Of a stretch of DNA of 64,000 nt, positions 1 through 12,863 are shown in pieces. Below the pieces are notes generated by a model, which was given only the letters and a program-made list of their open reading frames with translations, was not told the origin of the DNA and ran no database searches. Numbering within the stretch: position 1 is the stretch's first letter; each line of letters begins with the position of its first letter. A program made the position numbers and the translations under genes. The DNA is from Urechis unicinctus (lineage: Eukaryota > Annelida > Polychaeta > Xenopneusta > Urechidae): contig CM067345.1 of assembly GCA_034190875.2 (NCBI GenBank), forward strand, positions 22,111,539-22,175,538, in the 5' to 3' direction.

Positions 1-3000
1 TGGGGTTGGCGGGGTACTAGCGTCACAGCGAAATGCTGTTGCTTACCGCATTAGTAATTCTAAGAGTGTTGTCCATGCGGATCGGGAATCATACGGGTCC
101 CAATAGGAAACTATCTTGATTACTTCCGTTTAGGAGAAACCCCTTCTTGATTGGTTGACTACCATAATACTTCAGAGACTACTCCATAATGACAAATACT
201 TAGCAGTTGATCGACGCGGATTATAGAAGGTTACTGATACAGCGGATAGCTTGAATGGCAGGTGGTAATCACTATGATCTGGCGTTCACAATGAGCTCTA
301 ATAGGAATATTACTTAATTCATGCGCAGTGAGCAATTCACGGCTAGGTATTGTTGCCAATCTGCTAGCCATCTTATTTTACGATATATAAATAATATAGT
401 ACCGACCCCTTAGTGTAGGGGTCGCTAATGTAGGGTGGTGCCACGATGTCAGAAGACTGTAACCTACTTATATACGCTTCTTTCAATCAACAACCGTCTT
501 TTCATTCGAATAACGTCTCCAGTAGCCATCGCTGCTTGCGCGTATGCAAGAAATCAGAATCGTAGATTGAACGAGACTGGTACGAGACATATAGTCATCT
601 TACATATAGTACACTAGCTCACCTGTGGGGTGGTTAACGTGTAGAGTTATATAAGGGCATAAAATCATGTACAAAAATACCCCACCCCTCAAGGAAGGTT
701 TAGGAATTCTAAATACGAAATAACATTTAAGTCATTATCTCCTTTAAGCCAGAAGACAAGGGATACAGATATCGGGTGGCAAGGGCTTATGACAATCAAG
801 TTTTGTTCATGTTAGCAGCTGCATTATTTTGCCGTCTTCCTATGCCAATTCTGGCTGTGTATGCTGGATGTAGATGATTTGCATCAGGTTTAGTAACAGC
901 ATTCTGAAGTCCAATTAGCTATACCAATATATTACTACTGCCAAACCGTCAGGAGTACAGTGAGAACTTGGTAAACGTCTGCTAAGGATGATATGTGTTC
1001 AGCCTTTTCCTTTTGTAATAACATATATACATACATACATACATACATTATGTACATAATTACATATGAAAAAAATAAGATTTTGTAAAATAGCGAAGAT
1101 TCCCTCATTTTGAACCTCATGTTGTGCAGTAAGGTTAGTAGAGGTTGACGTTGTAATGTGGTTTACGTATTGAGTGTTAGTAGAAGTAATTAACCTCTAT
1201 CTTGGAAGTCTGACAAGATAGTAGCTAACAGATTAGATCATTACAGGACCAGTTGAAGGCATTCATCTCATTACAAGTGGACGCATTCATTGCAAGTAGT
1301 GACTGACACAGGTGTTGCAACCTGCAATATCCATTAACAATGAGCTGTTTTCATAGAATGGTGTGCTGTCATTGGCCATCCATTCTATGATAACAATGCG
1401 ACGCGGTGTATTCCATGCTGAAATACGAGTATACTGTGTCGTTGTGTCATATACCCATGTTTATGTTCAGCCATTCCACAACGTTTTCTTTTCCAAGTCT
1501 GAATTTCCAGAAAAACCTTTGCTCAATACAACTTCAAGCAGATGCTAACATTTTGTGCCCATGAAAATAAAGATTCGTAACATTTTACGTTTTCCACACA
1601 GTTCCATCACTAATGCAGCTAGCTGGACGAATCTTTTTGCGATTGTTGGCAATGTTGTCCTGACTAATTATATACAAAAATGATCTTGAGACCTTATTTC
1701 AAGGTCACTGTAAAAATTTCAAGTATTTTAATTTGCTAACTCGCATTTGGTAAACTTTGATACGCTGCATGATATCATATATTATGTTTAGTTTTCACAA
1801 TAGCAACAGGATAAAAAAAAAACAAAACAGCGGAATTTACATGAAATTTTCGATCGCTAATACAATCGGTAATATTAATAAGTCCCATCTTCATCAAATT
1901 TGGGAAGTTTCTGAAAACAAACAGAAACTAACATGCGGAAGGAAGACATGCCGTTGGCGCTTGTGTCTATCAAGTTTGTCTATGTACGATCTCCATATTA
2001 CTATATCACTTACCCGATGGTGTCGACCACACATAGGACACGGATACGAACTTGCAAAATATATTGCTCTATCTTATCCTTATTCAGCTGTCACTGTTGA
2101 ATTGCCTTAGAAGATATACACTGTGGTGGGTTGTCGCCCTGTCAGTCCTCCACAGGGCTATCAATTGGGTTCGTAACCCACAGAGCTTGATATCAGGCTA
2201 GCTGTCACTTCCTCTTCCGGTTATCTGAGCATGATGTTTGTGTCGACCCAGTCAAACATTTCAGATGGTAAACCCCCAAGTAGCGAGTGTCATTTGGTTA
2301 CCAGTATCTTGCATGAAGTGCTCCGCCTGCTTGTATGAGAGCCACTCAAATTAATCAATCATTCAGTTTTGTTATTTCCAACAAGAGCTTATAAAACTCG
2401 AATAGAAAATATTGCCTTGCAGCATGGGTTTATGGGTGTTTTACAGCTTGAATCCATTGTGAATTGCCTTAGCGGCCTACCATTCAACACCGAACTGGGA
2501 CCAATTTGTTTGAAAAACCGACACTACTTTGACGTATAAGCGTTCATGCTTTTATGCCCGTTGCAATGGATTTTGCTTCTGAGCCTATTTCACCCTTTCA
2601 TGTTCGCTATATGGCGCGTACTGTCACTTCTCTATGCTCTACAACTTCAATCACCGAGAACAGCTTGTTTGGAGTTTATTCATTTTTTCGAATTTCTTTT
2701 TTTTACGTTCTGCGAAACAAACTTCTCAATTTCGAATCAATTTGTTTCACAGGCAACACGTGTGCTCAACCAAATATATCAGATAATTCTTATGCCAATA
2801 TAACCGAATGCATTATTTGATCATTGTTGCCATATCATAACTATTCATACCTCTCCATGAACATACTAGATTGTAGCTGTTACCCTTGTTTTATAAATGT
2901 CACACTATTCAATTCAATTAATACTGTTTGGTTTAACCTTAGTTTCTTTTAATCCTTGATTAATTCTTATCTTGCCGTTTTCATATTTATCCAACCTATG

Positions 3001-3445
3001 TAGACACCATACAGCAGACACGTGTTGGCGTGCCGCTTTACCCCTGTATTACCTTACCTTATCCTCGAACATACTAAATGCGGAAAGCATTGTTAGACTT
3101 GGTACTCAAGCGGGAGGGGGTTACTGTTGCTTTTGTTGTCATTGTTACAAGCGTCCTATTAAGTCAACGAATGTAACATAAGTGGAGTTAATATTGACCG
3201 GGGAGTACTGCTTGGTTGGTGTGTATCTTGTTGTTATACTCTCTGTGTCGGGTTTGACGTTTCGTCGTCGTTCTAGAGGAATCAATGCAAGTCGGCTAGC
3301 GTTAGACTTTAGTAGAAGACGAATGGTTTGTGATGGTTCAGATGTTGTAGGCTGTCGACAACGACCACTTGCTAGAGCAATTTCTAATGCTAAGTCCTGT
3401 AACAACAATTTTCCACTTGCTGAAGTGAAGTGGTTTGAGATGAGT
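1..3445. other. Unique non-coding stretch
   Basis: No recognisable gene, RNA or mobile element is visible. Open frames are short, for example a 117-codon plus-strand frame at 1757-2110 and two overlapping frames at 2546-2820. They are AT-biased, resemble no family I know and overlap on alternative frames. A (CATA)n tetranucleotide run lies at about 1021-1048. A 13-bp palindrome, GGGTTCGTAACCC, sits near 2167. Confidence 0.6.
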
Positions 3446-3451
3446 GAGTGT

Positions 3452-3597
3452 GACGGTCTCACACTGGCAAGTGAGATCCCGTCTAGCCAGCCGTTTGTCA
3501 ATGTGACGGTCTCACACTGGCAAGTGAGATCCCGTCTAGCCAGCCGTCTGCCCGTGTGACGGTCTCACACTGGCAAGTGAGATCCCGTTTTGCCGTC
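3452..3597. repeat. 53-bp tandem repeat of hairpin units, 3 copies
   Basis: Three copies begin at 3452, 3505 and 3558, an exact 53-bp period; the third is cut short near 3593. Each copy contains GACGGTCTCAC, then ACTGGCAA, then GTGAGATCCCGTC. The two arms are reverse complements apart from two extra bases in one arm, so each unit can fold into a stem of about 11 bp. The frames at 3145-3695 that run through the block on both strands are products of the repeat. Confidence 0.85.
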
Positions 3598-3599
3598 AT

Positions 3600-4770
3600 T
3601 CGCGTAACGGTTCTGTCCGTTGTGTTATGTTGAATAAATCGGCTAACAAAAGCTAAGGTCATTACCTGTTGTGGGATTGTATTCAGATACCGCATGGGTT
3701 ATCAATGAGTCGTTATATGTATTTATGTGATGTGTCATGCCCCCTGCATTTGTTACGTTGATACCCTCGCATTGCGTCATCAAATAGCCATGGCTCAACA
3801 AGGTTAATTGGATTGCACTCGAACGCAATGAGGCGGTTAGCATGTTGCAGGGAAAATCACTCTTATAAGTTGTAAGGACGATGGACTGTGTGCTGTGGGT
3901 AAGTAAGGTAGACGAGTTATATCGTAATGACGATCTTGACAAATTCCCCAACTAAAACCAATGTGATTGATATCTTAATTATCTGCGTAACTTAGCTTGC
4001 GTAAAGCGATGCATGGGCCATGCTCTACCTCTCGGCAGCCTCCGGGGAGTAGTGACTAGCGTTGCTTCTCGGCCCAGTGCGGCTTGATAACGACTGTGAA
4101 ACACTTGAGAAGTCAATCGCAGCCATTACAATGTTCCCCGTATAAGACCTGTCCATAAGACTGTCTACATAGAAGGACATTAAACCACACTGCTCCTGCT
4201 GTATGTTCCCAAATCCCTTCCCCAGAACCCGAGGCTTCACCTGAGTGATCTAATAATGTTAACGTCATTGAGAAAGCTGTGGAATGTGTCAACACAACTC
4301 TGGCCAGCTCTCTGCTTGATGACACCCGTCTGTGCCATGAATACCAGTCCTCCATTTCACTGTGAACTGTGAACCAGTTAATGACGTCATCCTGAATAGC
4401 GTCTTATACGGAAACAAATGGCTGCGTAACAGTCACACTTTTGTTTGATGTGCGATCTGGTGATACCCTAACTGGGGCGTTTCATGCGTCCTGTGTGTGC
4501 GAGAGTCTGAGGCAGCAGTCCTCTTCAGGCATGCATTTTGTTGGTCGAGATGCTTACATATGTGTGTGTGAGTCGCTCGTCTGATGTTATCATGTTGCGC
4601 GACTAAATCTTAGCAATATGTGCGGAATTCACGTACTACTGGTGTTGTGTATTTATGTCAATGAAATGCATCTACTCAAGGAGATCTAGTGAGGAATCCT
4701 CAGCATATATAGCGTCATGAATGGTCAGTAGAGAGTCAGTCAGTCATAGTATCCTGCTCCTCCACTCATC
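3600..4770. other. Unique non-coding stretch
   Basis: Overlapping minus-strand frames at 3643-3951 and 4025-4355 show no known domain. A splice-donor-like GTAAGT occurs at 3899 without a convincing coding exon in front of it. Nothing else is supported. Confidence 0.5.
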
Positions 4771-4771
4771 A

Positions 4772-5149
4772 CCCAGATCGCGTCCTACTCTCAGTGCCTA
4801 GCTCGCCTTCTACTCTCAGTGCCTAGCTCGCGTCCTACTCTCAGTGCCTAGCTCGCGTCCTACTCTCAGTGCCCAGCTCGCGTCCTACTTTCAGTGCCTA
4901 GCTCGCGTCCGACTTTCATTGCCTAGCTCGCGTCCTACTCTCAGTGCCCAGCTCGCGTCCTACTTTCAGTGCCTAGCTCGCGTCCGACTTTCAGTGCCTA
5001 GCTCGCGTCCTTCTCTCAGTGCCTAGCTCGCGTCCTACTCTCAGTGCCCAGCTCGCGTCCTACTTTCAGTGCCTAGCTCGCGTCCGACTTTCAGTGCCTA
5101 GCTCGCGTCCTACTCTCAGTGCCTAGCTCGCGCCCTACTCTCAGTGCCT
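4772..5149. repeat. 25-bp minisatellite, about 15 copies, with trimer higher-order structure
   Basis: The unit reads CCTACTCTCAGTGCC then TAGCTCGCGT. Three point-variant classes recur in fixed order: a copy ending GCCCAGC, a copy with TACTTTC, then a copy with CGACTTTC. This 75-bp trimer occurs three times (copies 4-6, 7-9 and 11-13), so the array grew by block duplication as well as by single units. The plus-strand frame at 4844-5026 is an artefact of the 25-bp (75-bp, 25-codon) periodicity. Confidence 0.95.
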
Positions 5150-6310
5150 TATTTAAACCTGAAGGCATAGGCTAATATGTATTTTATTACTCACTCCGAG
5201 TTTGAATACACGCCTTTGATCCCTGGTCACCACAAATAGCACCATATTCTGGGTTATGCAAGAATTATACGGTGCTATTCTGTCATGCTTTCGCAGACAA
5301 TGCAACTGTTTTTGCTGAGCGCAGCTAGGTTCACCTCACCAATGTGTTATATATATATAGGTTCACGACCCACAACTCAACATACACGAGAGCGTATAAA
5401 TCTTGTTGGCCACGAGCATACACCCCGACCCTGTTTGCATGCACTGAAGCTATGTGTTCGTTATAAAACCTGCATATTTCACAGAATGAATGGCCACTGT
5501 GTCAGCAATCTTTATCAAACAAGAATGGATAAGCAACTCTGGTCCCGCAGCCATTCATCAGTGTCAATAGCATTTTAATCCCTTTTGATTGAGTCAAATG
5601 GATGAACGACTTGCATGACACGAGGTCAACCATTATCTTATTTCTTACAGCACTCTACAGCCTGGATGCTTCCAAACATTATGGATAACCATCTTAGATT
5701 TAACGCCGGCTCGGTGATAACTGCATCTTCATCTGTTCTTGGTTGTGGTTATTGTTAGTTGTTTTATGGCTGTCCTCGCGTGATTGGACCTTCCGCGTCC
5801 ATGATTGATTAGATTCCACCTCCTGGCTCCAAGTCTAATGCCCAGCTGCGGTTGATCGATTGGATCTAATGGACTTTCAGTCTAAGGGTTAGAAGCTGTC
5901 GATATCATGTGGAAAGATAGCTATGAAACAAGTGAATGGAAGCAATCAATATTACCGTAAGAAAAGGGACATGAAAACAACGATTCATTTAAGTGCTATT
6001 GGGTGTGGCAGATTGTATACATAATATTTGATATATCAAATGCACCTACGGGTTCCAAACTGTCCTTTTTTGACATATATGTATCAGCTACCAATGAAAT
6101 ATTTGAACCTCTGATAAACAATCCGGGTTTAGTCCCTCTGGAAATGGGAACCACCTGTACATTCCTCCGCCAATAACCTGCGCCGGGTGTTACAGGATAC
6201 GAATTACCGGAACCCGCTTATTGACAACATCTGTGGGCTATTGCTATTCTTTGTTTTTCATTACTGATAATGGAGTAAGCAAAACGCACATAAGCCGATG
6301 TACAAACTGG
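5150..6310. other. Unique non-coding stretch
   Basis: One 97-codon frame (5285-5578, plus) has no recognisable domain and no splice context. No repeat or RNA gene is visible. Confidence 0.5.
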
Positions 6311-6312
6311 TT

Positions 6313-6832
6313 CTGAACCACAATATTGCATTACACAACCAGTAATCTAAACCACGGTACTGCATGACACAACCAGTAATCCTAACCATGGTACTGCATG
6401 ACACAAACAGCAATCTAAACCACAGTACTGCATGACACAAACAGCAATCTTAACCACGGTACTGCATGGCACAACCAGCAATTTTAACCACGGTACTGCA
6501 TGACACAAACAGCAATCTAAACCACGGTACTGCATGACACAACCAGCAATCTAAACCACGGTACTGCGTGACACAACCAGTAATCTAAACCACGGTACTA
6601 CGTGACACAACCAGCAATCTAAACCACGGTACTGCATAACACAACCAGCAATCTTAAACCATTGTACAGCATGACTCAACCAGCAATCTAAACCACGGTA
6701 CTGCATAACACAACCAGCAATCTTAAACCATTGTACAGCATGACTCAACCAGCAATCTAAACCACGGTACTGCATAACACAACCAGCAATCTTAAACCAT
6801 TGTACAGCATGACTCAACCAGTAGTCTAAAAT
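6313..6832. repeat. 34-bp minisatellite, about 15 copies
   Basis: The unit contains AATCTAAACCACGGTACTGC followed by ATGACACAACCAGC. The right part (about 6610-6818) is organised as a 69-bp dimer repeated three times, in which one half has GGTACTGCATAACAC and the other ATTGTACAGCATGACTC. Minus-strand frames at 6347-6535 and 6551-6817 only translate the repeat. Confidence 0.95.
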
Positions 6833-6851
6833 GCGATACTATATGACAATA

Positions 6852-7770
6852 CCATCTACACCACGATGCTAAATAACAGAACTACCACGAATTTAACTGA
6901 CAGATCCAGCTATCTACACCATGATGCTAAATGACAGAACTACCACGAATTTAACTGACAGATCCAGCTATCTACACCATGATGCTAAATGACAGAACTA
7001 CCACGAATTTAACTGACAGATCCAGCTATCTACACCATGATGCTAAATGACAGAACTACCACGAATTTAACTGACAGATCCAGCTATCTACACCATGATG
7101 CTAAATGACAAAACTACCACGAATTTAACTGACAGATCCAGCTATCTACACCATGAGGCTAAATGACAGAACTACCACGAATTTAACTGACAGATCCAGC
7201 TATCTACACCATGATGCTAAATGACAGAACTACCACGAATTTAACTGACAGATCCAGCTATCTACACCATGATGCTAAATGACAGAACTACCACGAATTT
7301 AACTGACAGATCCAGCTATCTACACCATGATGCTAAATGACAGAACTACCACGAATTTAACTGACAGATCCAGCTATCTACACCATGATGCTAAATGACA
7401 AAACTACCACGAATTTAACTGACAGATCCAGCTATCTACACCATGAGGCTAAATGACAGAACTACCACGAATTTAACTGACAGATCCAGCTATCTACACC
7501 ATGATGCTAAATGACAGAACTACCACGAATTTAACTGACAGATCCAGCTATCTACACCATGATGCTAAATGACAGAACTACCACGAATTTAACTGACAGA
7601 TCCAGCTATCTACACCATGATGCTAAATGACAGAACTACCACGAATTTAACTGACAGATCCAGCTATCTACACCATGATGCTAAATGACAGAACTACCAC
7701 GAATTTAACTGACAGATCCAGCTATCTACACCATGATGCTAAATGACAATACCAGCAATCTAAACCACGA
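6852..7770. repeat. 58-bp satellite, about 15 copies, with a 290-bp higher-order unit
   Basis: The unit is CCAGCTATCTACACCATGAT, GCTAAATGACAGAACTACC, ACGAATTTAACTGACAGAT. Two marker variants, GACAAAAC (about 7107 and 7397) and ATGAGGCT (about 7153 and 7443), each recur 290 bp apart, which is exactly five units, so a five-unit block was duplicated. The first half of the unit aligns with the neighbouring 34-bp unit (CCAGCAATCTAAACCACGGT). The last copy, at 7743-7770, reverts to that 34-bp form, which points to common descent. Confidence 0.95.
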
Positions 7771-10480
7771 CTAAAGAAAACCTGTATTGAATCCAGTCAA
7801 CTAGATAACGTAATATTCACAGGTGGATACAGCTGTTACTGCAAACTTCCGTCGAATCAGTGGTACATGGTAGCACGGGCCAACTGCATTACATGAAATC
7901 CACACTGTGCCAAATACCATAGGTCATACGTCACAGGCATTCATTGCTAAAACATTATTGGTTTTTATCCACACTAGCTACCAACGAACTGCATAAGATA
8001 CTTCGCTGACGTTTAAGGATAATCGCAGTAAGTATATCAATTTTTTGGATAGAAAAAGTCATGGTTAGCACATCTGGTGTATCTCTGATCAGAATAGGCA
8101 GTAGTGTAGAGTTACCCATGATGCGTAATCAACAGTCTACTGGTCCGTATACTAGAGCTTACTGCTCCACGAGGATGCTGAAATCGACTGTGTTCAATGC
8201 AGAAGGTAGATTTAGTAGGCAATCCATTAAATTAAGTCGTGTGTTGCAAACGTCAACTGGTCCTATCCATCCAGCAAGCCCGTTACATCAGCTGTCTATA
8301 TACCTAACCAAATTAACATCATCCTAAATAGATCCAAGATTCTCTTGGTAGGTATTACGAGTAATATATAGATGCAACTATTTATATTTTATTCCCATGA
8401 CACGAGGGTCAATCTTAGATAAACAATGAGTTACGTGTCGTGTTTTCGTTGATGTTTGCTTTGTCCTTATCATTCCTGGAGGTTTGTGGTTTCAGTTGCC
8501 CTACAATAGCACCTGTCGATAGACATATATCATTGACGATCGTTTCACTACTTGTAATAAATATATGCTTTTGTTGTGGTGGTAATCCAATCACTGCACC
8601 AGAAATTGTGTTATTTTCCCCCCTGAAAATATTAATGTTATCCCATCCACAAAACCGACATGAGGTTGCAGCTTAAATACGTTGTGACATTCAAATAAGT
8701 ATCTTCGTCTAACAATTTGTGATAACCAAAGCCCCTTAAGAACCCTGCACGACAAGCATCCGTTGGTTAATGGCAATAATTACATTGTCGCCTTGTCACC
8801 TTAATTGCTTGTCTCTTTGATTCCAGAATTGACTAAGCAACGAGACCGGCGTGAACTGTTGTGTATGTCTAACGTTTATCCAATTGATGGTCACGTGGAT
8901 GTCCTGCAGAATTTCTCTTTGATTGTCCTTGACCTTCCAGCTGCTTATATAGTTTCATCGCCAATAGATTGATGTCGTCGCCGTGACGATACCCTAGCCT
9001 CACCAATTTATCTTGTTACATGAATCCATTGTGTCAGTGGAATAAATGTGTGTACTCAGAGCGACGTATTATACTCCTCTCGTAGTTATGCACAGAAAGG
9101 TCTCTAAAGCTATTCACAGCGTTCGGTACTTTCCTGATCAATACGTCACACCGTCTTTTGTGTCACGGCGAGCACGGTGTCACGGCGAGCACCGGGACAA
9201 TTTGATTGACGCTTTCTTTCTCTTGACTCGTTTGTTATGTGACGTCATGAGGCGAACAATACAGCCTTGGTCGATTTGGATGGGGGCAGCTGTGCCACGT
9301 TTGAAAGACAGCATCGTCAATTTCTTCGGTTATGCTCTTCTCATCTGGTCCAACGTCAATTATATACCGCCTTGACATGGGATGAAGCTACTTCGATAAC
9401 ATAATGGCGTCACTGGCAACGCTTTCTTCGCATCATCAATGATATGGCTGATGTGAAGTCATTGCTGTGGTCGCAAGGTCAATATCTAGAACAACACATT
9501 GATTTCTATGATGGCTAAGCGACGGTACCCTTGTTGATGTTTCAATCACTGGTTGTAATCGTCAGGGGGCGTTACTGTATTACAGTCGACTCTTGTATTG
9601 CCTCTTCGTGTGTCATGTCTCCCAAACACACATGTATTTATCACACAGAAGCGCTGGCTATCCAATCCTTCTTGACGTATTGTTCCACTTCTAGATACCA
9701 ACCCTATGTATTATCACTGCTATAATACAAGCAGAAGAGTTCTCATCTTCACTAACTTGGACAGTTATATCATAAGCGAAACATGACGTAACTGCCGATT
9801 ATTAATGACTTGAGCTTTTTCTTTCTTGAGTCACTCCATGCCACTTCCTTTCAACTGTGGTTCCGTGTTAACATCTTTTTCATAAAAATATTCAAATAAG
9901 ACCCCTGAAATATTACTTCCTTTCTGTCAGTGAGCCACTCAGTTCCGCAATATATTACGCTTTAACGATACAAAATTGTTCCCCTCATGACCCAGAACCA
10001 TGTACTTATGAACATGAATCTTGTTGTGTTTGGGAAAGAGGTGGCGATATTAGCTGCCCGAGAGAGCGTAGGTTTAGAGTGGGTGTAGGTGCTGCAAATC
10101 ATTTAAGATTTCAGTTCTGTCAAGAATAAATTATATTTTACTGTGCGTAGTGAAGTCAAGATATTAGCTGCGGAGAGAACTTGTGATTTGTGTGAGTGGG
10201 AGTAGAAACTGCAACTCATTACAGTTTTCAGTTTTGTCGAGAAACAATTGTATTTGGTTATGCATACTGAAATATACATACACCAAATGTATTCATACCG
10301 AAACAAATCTTTGCCAAATTGATGAAACCGTGGACATTTATACTTGGATTACAATGTGTTTAACTGCAATGTGTATAGATTGTCATGACAACCGATGGCT
10401 TGTCAATATATGCCTAGCTTGCATCTGACTGCTTGTGCGTTAACGTAGATGGTATGCGCTGGCTGGGCCAGGTCAGTAAC
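7771..10480. other. Unique non-coding stretch
   Basis: Frames at 8061-8327, 8440-8676 and 9046-9375 carry no recognisable motif. An 18-bp direct duplication containing GTCACGGCGAGCAC lies near 9162-9194. No RNA gene, mobile element or convincing exon is seen. Confidence 0.5.
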
Positions 10481-10481
10481 A

Positions 10482-11337
10482 CTCCACACGCTGAGCGTGT
10501 TTGCGAATGTGTTTACATGTTCAGCGTGTTTGCGTATGTGTCCACACGTTCAGCCTGTTTGCGTATGTGTCCACACGTTGAGCGTGTTTGCGTATGTGTC
10601 CACGCGTTGAGCGTGTTTGCGTATGTGTCCACATGTTGAGCCTGTTTGCGTATGTGTCCACACGTTGAGCGTGTTTGCGTATGTGTCCACACGTTCAGCC
10701 TGTTTGCGTATGTGTCCACACGTTCAGCCTGTTTGCGTATGTGTCCACACGTTGAGCGTGTTTGCGTATGTGTCCACATGTTGAGCCTGTTTGCGTATGT
10801 GTCCACACGTTGAGCCTGTTTGCGTGTGTGTTTACACGTTGAGCGTGTTTGCGTATGTGTCCACACGTTGAGTGTGTTTGCGTATGTGCACACACGTTGA
10901 GCGTGTTTGCGTATGTGTCCACACGTTCAACCTGTTTGCGTATGTGTCCACACGTTGAGCGTGTTTGCGTATGTGTCCACACGTTGAGCCTGTTTGCGTA
11001 TGTGTCCACACGTTGAGCTTGTTTGCGTGTGTGTTTACACGTTGAGCGTGTTTGCGTATGTGCACACACGTTGAGCGTGTTTGCGTATGTGCACGCACGT
11101 TGAGCGTGTTTGCGTATGTGTCCACACGTTCAGCCTGTTTGCGTATGTGTCCACACCTTCAGCCTGTTTGCGTATGTGTCCACACTTTGAGCGTGTTTGC
11201 GTTAGTGTCCACACGCTGAACCTGTTTGCGTATGTGTCCACACGTTGAGCGTGTTTGCGTTTGTGTACACACGTTGAGCCTGTTTGCGTTTGTGTCCACA
11301 CACGTTGAGCGTGTTTGCGTTTGTGTACACACGTTGA
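10482..11337. repeat. 29-bp minisatellite, about 29 copies
   Basis: The unit is GTGTTTGCGTATGTGTCCAC followed by ACGTTGAGC, with a period of exactly 29 bp (phase checked at 10561, 10590 and 10619). Variants alternate GAGC/CAGC and CCTG/CGTG. Because 29 is not a multiple of 3 and the unit lacks stops in all three minus-strand phases, every minus frame stays open, giving overlapping 88-126-codon frames with a 29-residue period (WTHTQT, CGHIRK and VDTYAN motifs). These are repeat artefacts rather than genes. Confidence 0.95.
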
Positions 11338-12863
11338 GTCCTCACTTGTTTTATGCTGCCACCTCTTCTCACTATGCTATCTCTTGGGTAGTTTTTCAAA
11401 ATAATAGATTAATAAATCCCCATTTAAATCAAACAGATTTATTTCTTTTCCTGCATGTGCTCTGTCCATGCGTACCGCAATATGGTACACGCTTGATGCA
11501 GCGCTTAACACTTACGATTGCGATGGGTGCTGATCAAAGTAGACTGAACGTGCTATTTAATGTTTGTGTGAGTGCAATGTAGAATGTGCAAATAAGGTTT
11601 GGTCCGCGAGCTAGGATCCGGTTATGTGGACTTATAGAGCATACTCGTTCAGCCCAGATATCGCTGTTCGGAGCGGTGCTGTGTCGTGGGTGTCTGCAAT
11701 TATAACATGAGAACTTCATGATAGAATCAAAATAAGGTTTTCATAAAGCCCTCTTTGTTAATCCTGTGTGATGTTAAAAGCGACGGGAAACCTCAATGTT
11801 GATTTTCATATTTCTTCTTGTGCAAGCGATACTACAGCCAACGACATTAGTTCACCCCGTAAACATGCTCTCTTCACAGAGTTTGATGACTATAATTGGG
11901 CTCTTTATTTTGAATAATGGGTTTCTCAATAGAATGACACCATTCAGTATGCTCTCATCTGCTTGCACAAGATTAATGCGCTTCAAAATAACTGCAATGT
12001 ATGTGAGATCCTTTGACCAGCATTGACGGATTAAGGTTGAAAGGTTGAACGTTTATCAGAAATGGCTGTCGGATCCACGAGTCGACACAAATGAATATAT
12101 TCCGTTTCAAAAGAGGATAACACACGATCTATTGATCAGGTGTTTCCCGTTAGTAATATAAGCTGATAAAGACCGCAAACACCTGTCGTTGGCTTGGGAA
12201 CAGCTCACTGTGTCCGCATGTTGTGTGTTGTCCGGGGTCTCCCATATTGAACGTTTGGTGGCATCTTGTTGTGTGGTAAGTAGTCACCATAAGAAGAACG
12301 GGTTGGTTTGAACCGCGACAGCTCGCTGTCAGTACGTCGCTCTTATGAGCAGCATGATATCCTAGCGTATGAATTGAGCCGTGATAGAAGTTACTGAGGA
12401 TTTCATGACGCTTTGTAGGTTGGGGTGTGGAGGGAGGGGAGGGAGGGTGCATTGTGCGATGGCACATGCACGTAGTAGTTTCATCATAATAAATTAATTG
12501 AACATTTTTTTTATTAATAATATATAGAAGTTGCTATCCATCCTGTATGTCAAGGACGATTTCCTTGACAACTGTCTGTATACAGTTGCTGAGTGTGCTT
12601 GCGTCACACTGTTAACCGTGATGGATGCCTCTTTTGGAACGAACAGTGATACTACAGTTGATGCTAACGGGATTTTACTATAGTTGAACATCATTACCTC
12701 AAACTTGCTAAACGGGTGCTGTATATATATCAATTAGATTTGCTCTACAGACGAGCTGAATTCAATCCCAACCGCTGTCAGTTTGGTAACTGACATAAAT
12801 GACAGGTGCGAATACAGAAGGTGGCGTATTCCTCCTGTACAACAATGGTAGCTGCAGTCATTC
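11338..12863. other. Unique non-coding stretch
   Basis: Short frames (11226-11582 plus, 12150-12467 minus, 12494-12733 minus) have no known domains. No repeat above background is visible. Confidence 0.5.

Noticed and set aside
3452-7770. CRISPR-like regularly spaced direct repeats
   Set aside because: Units are contiguous tandem copies without unique spacers, and the DNA is eukaryotic.
10513-11301. Overlapping minus-strand repeat proteins of 88-126 codons
   Set aside because: Explained fully by the 29-bp minisatellite without stops.
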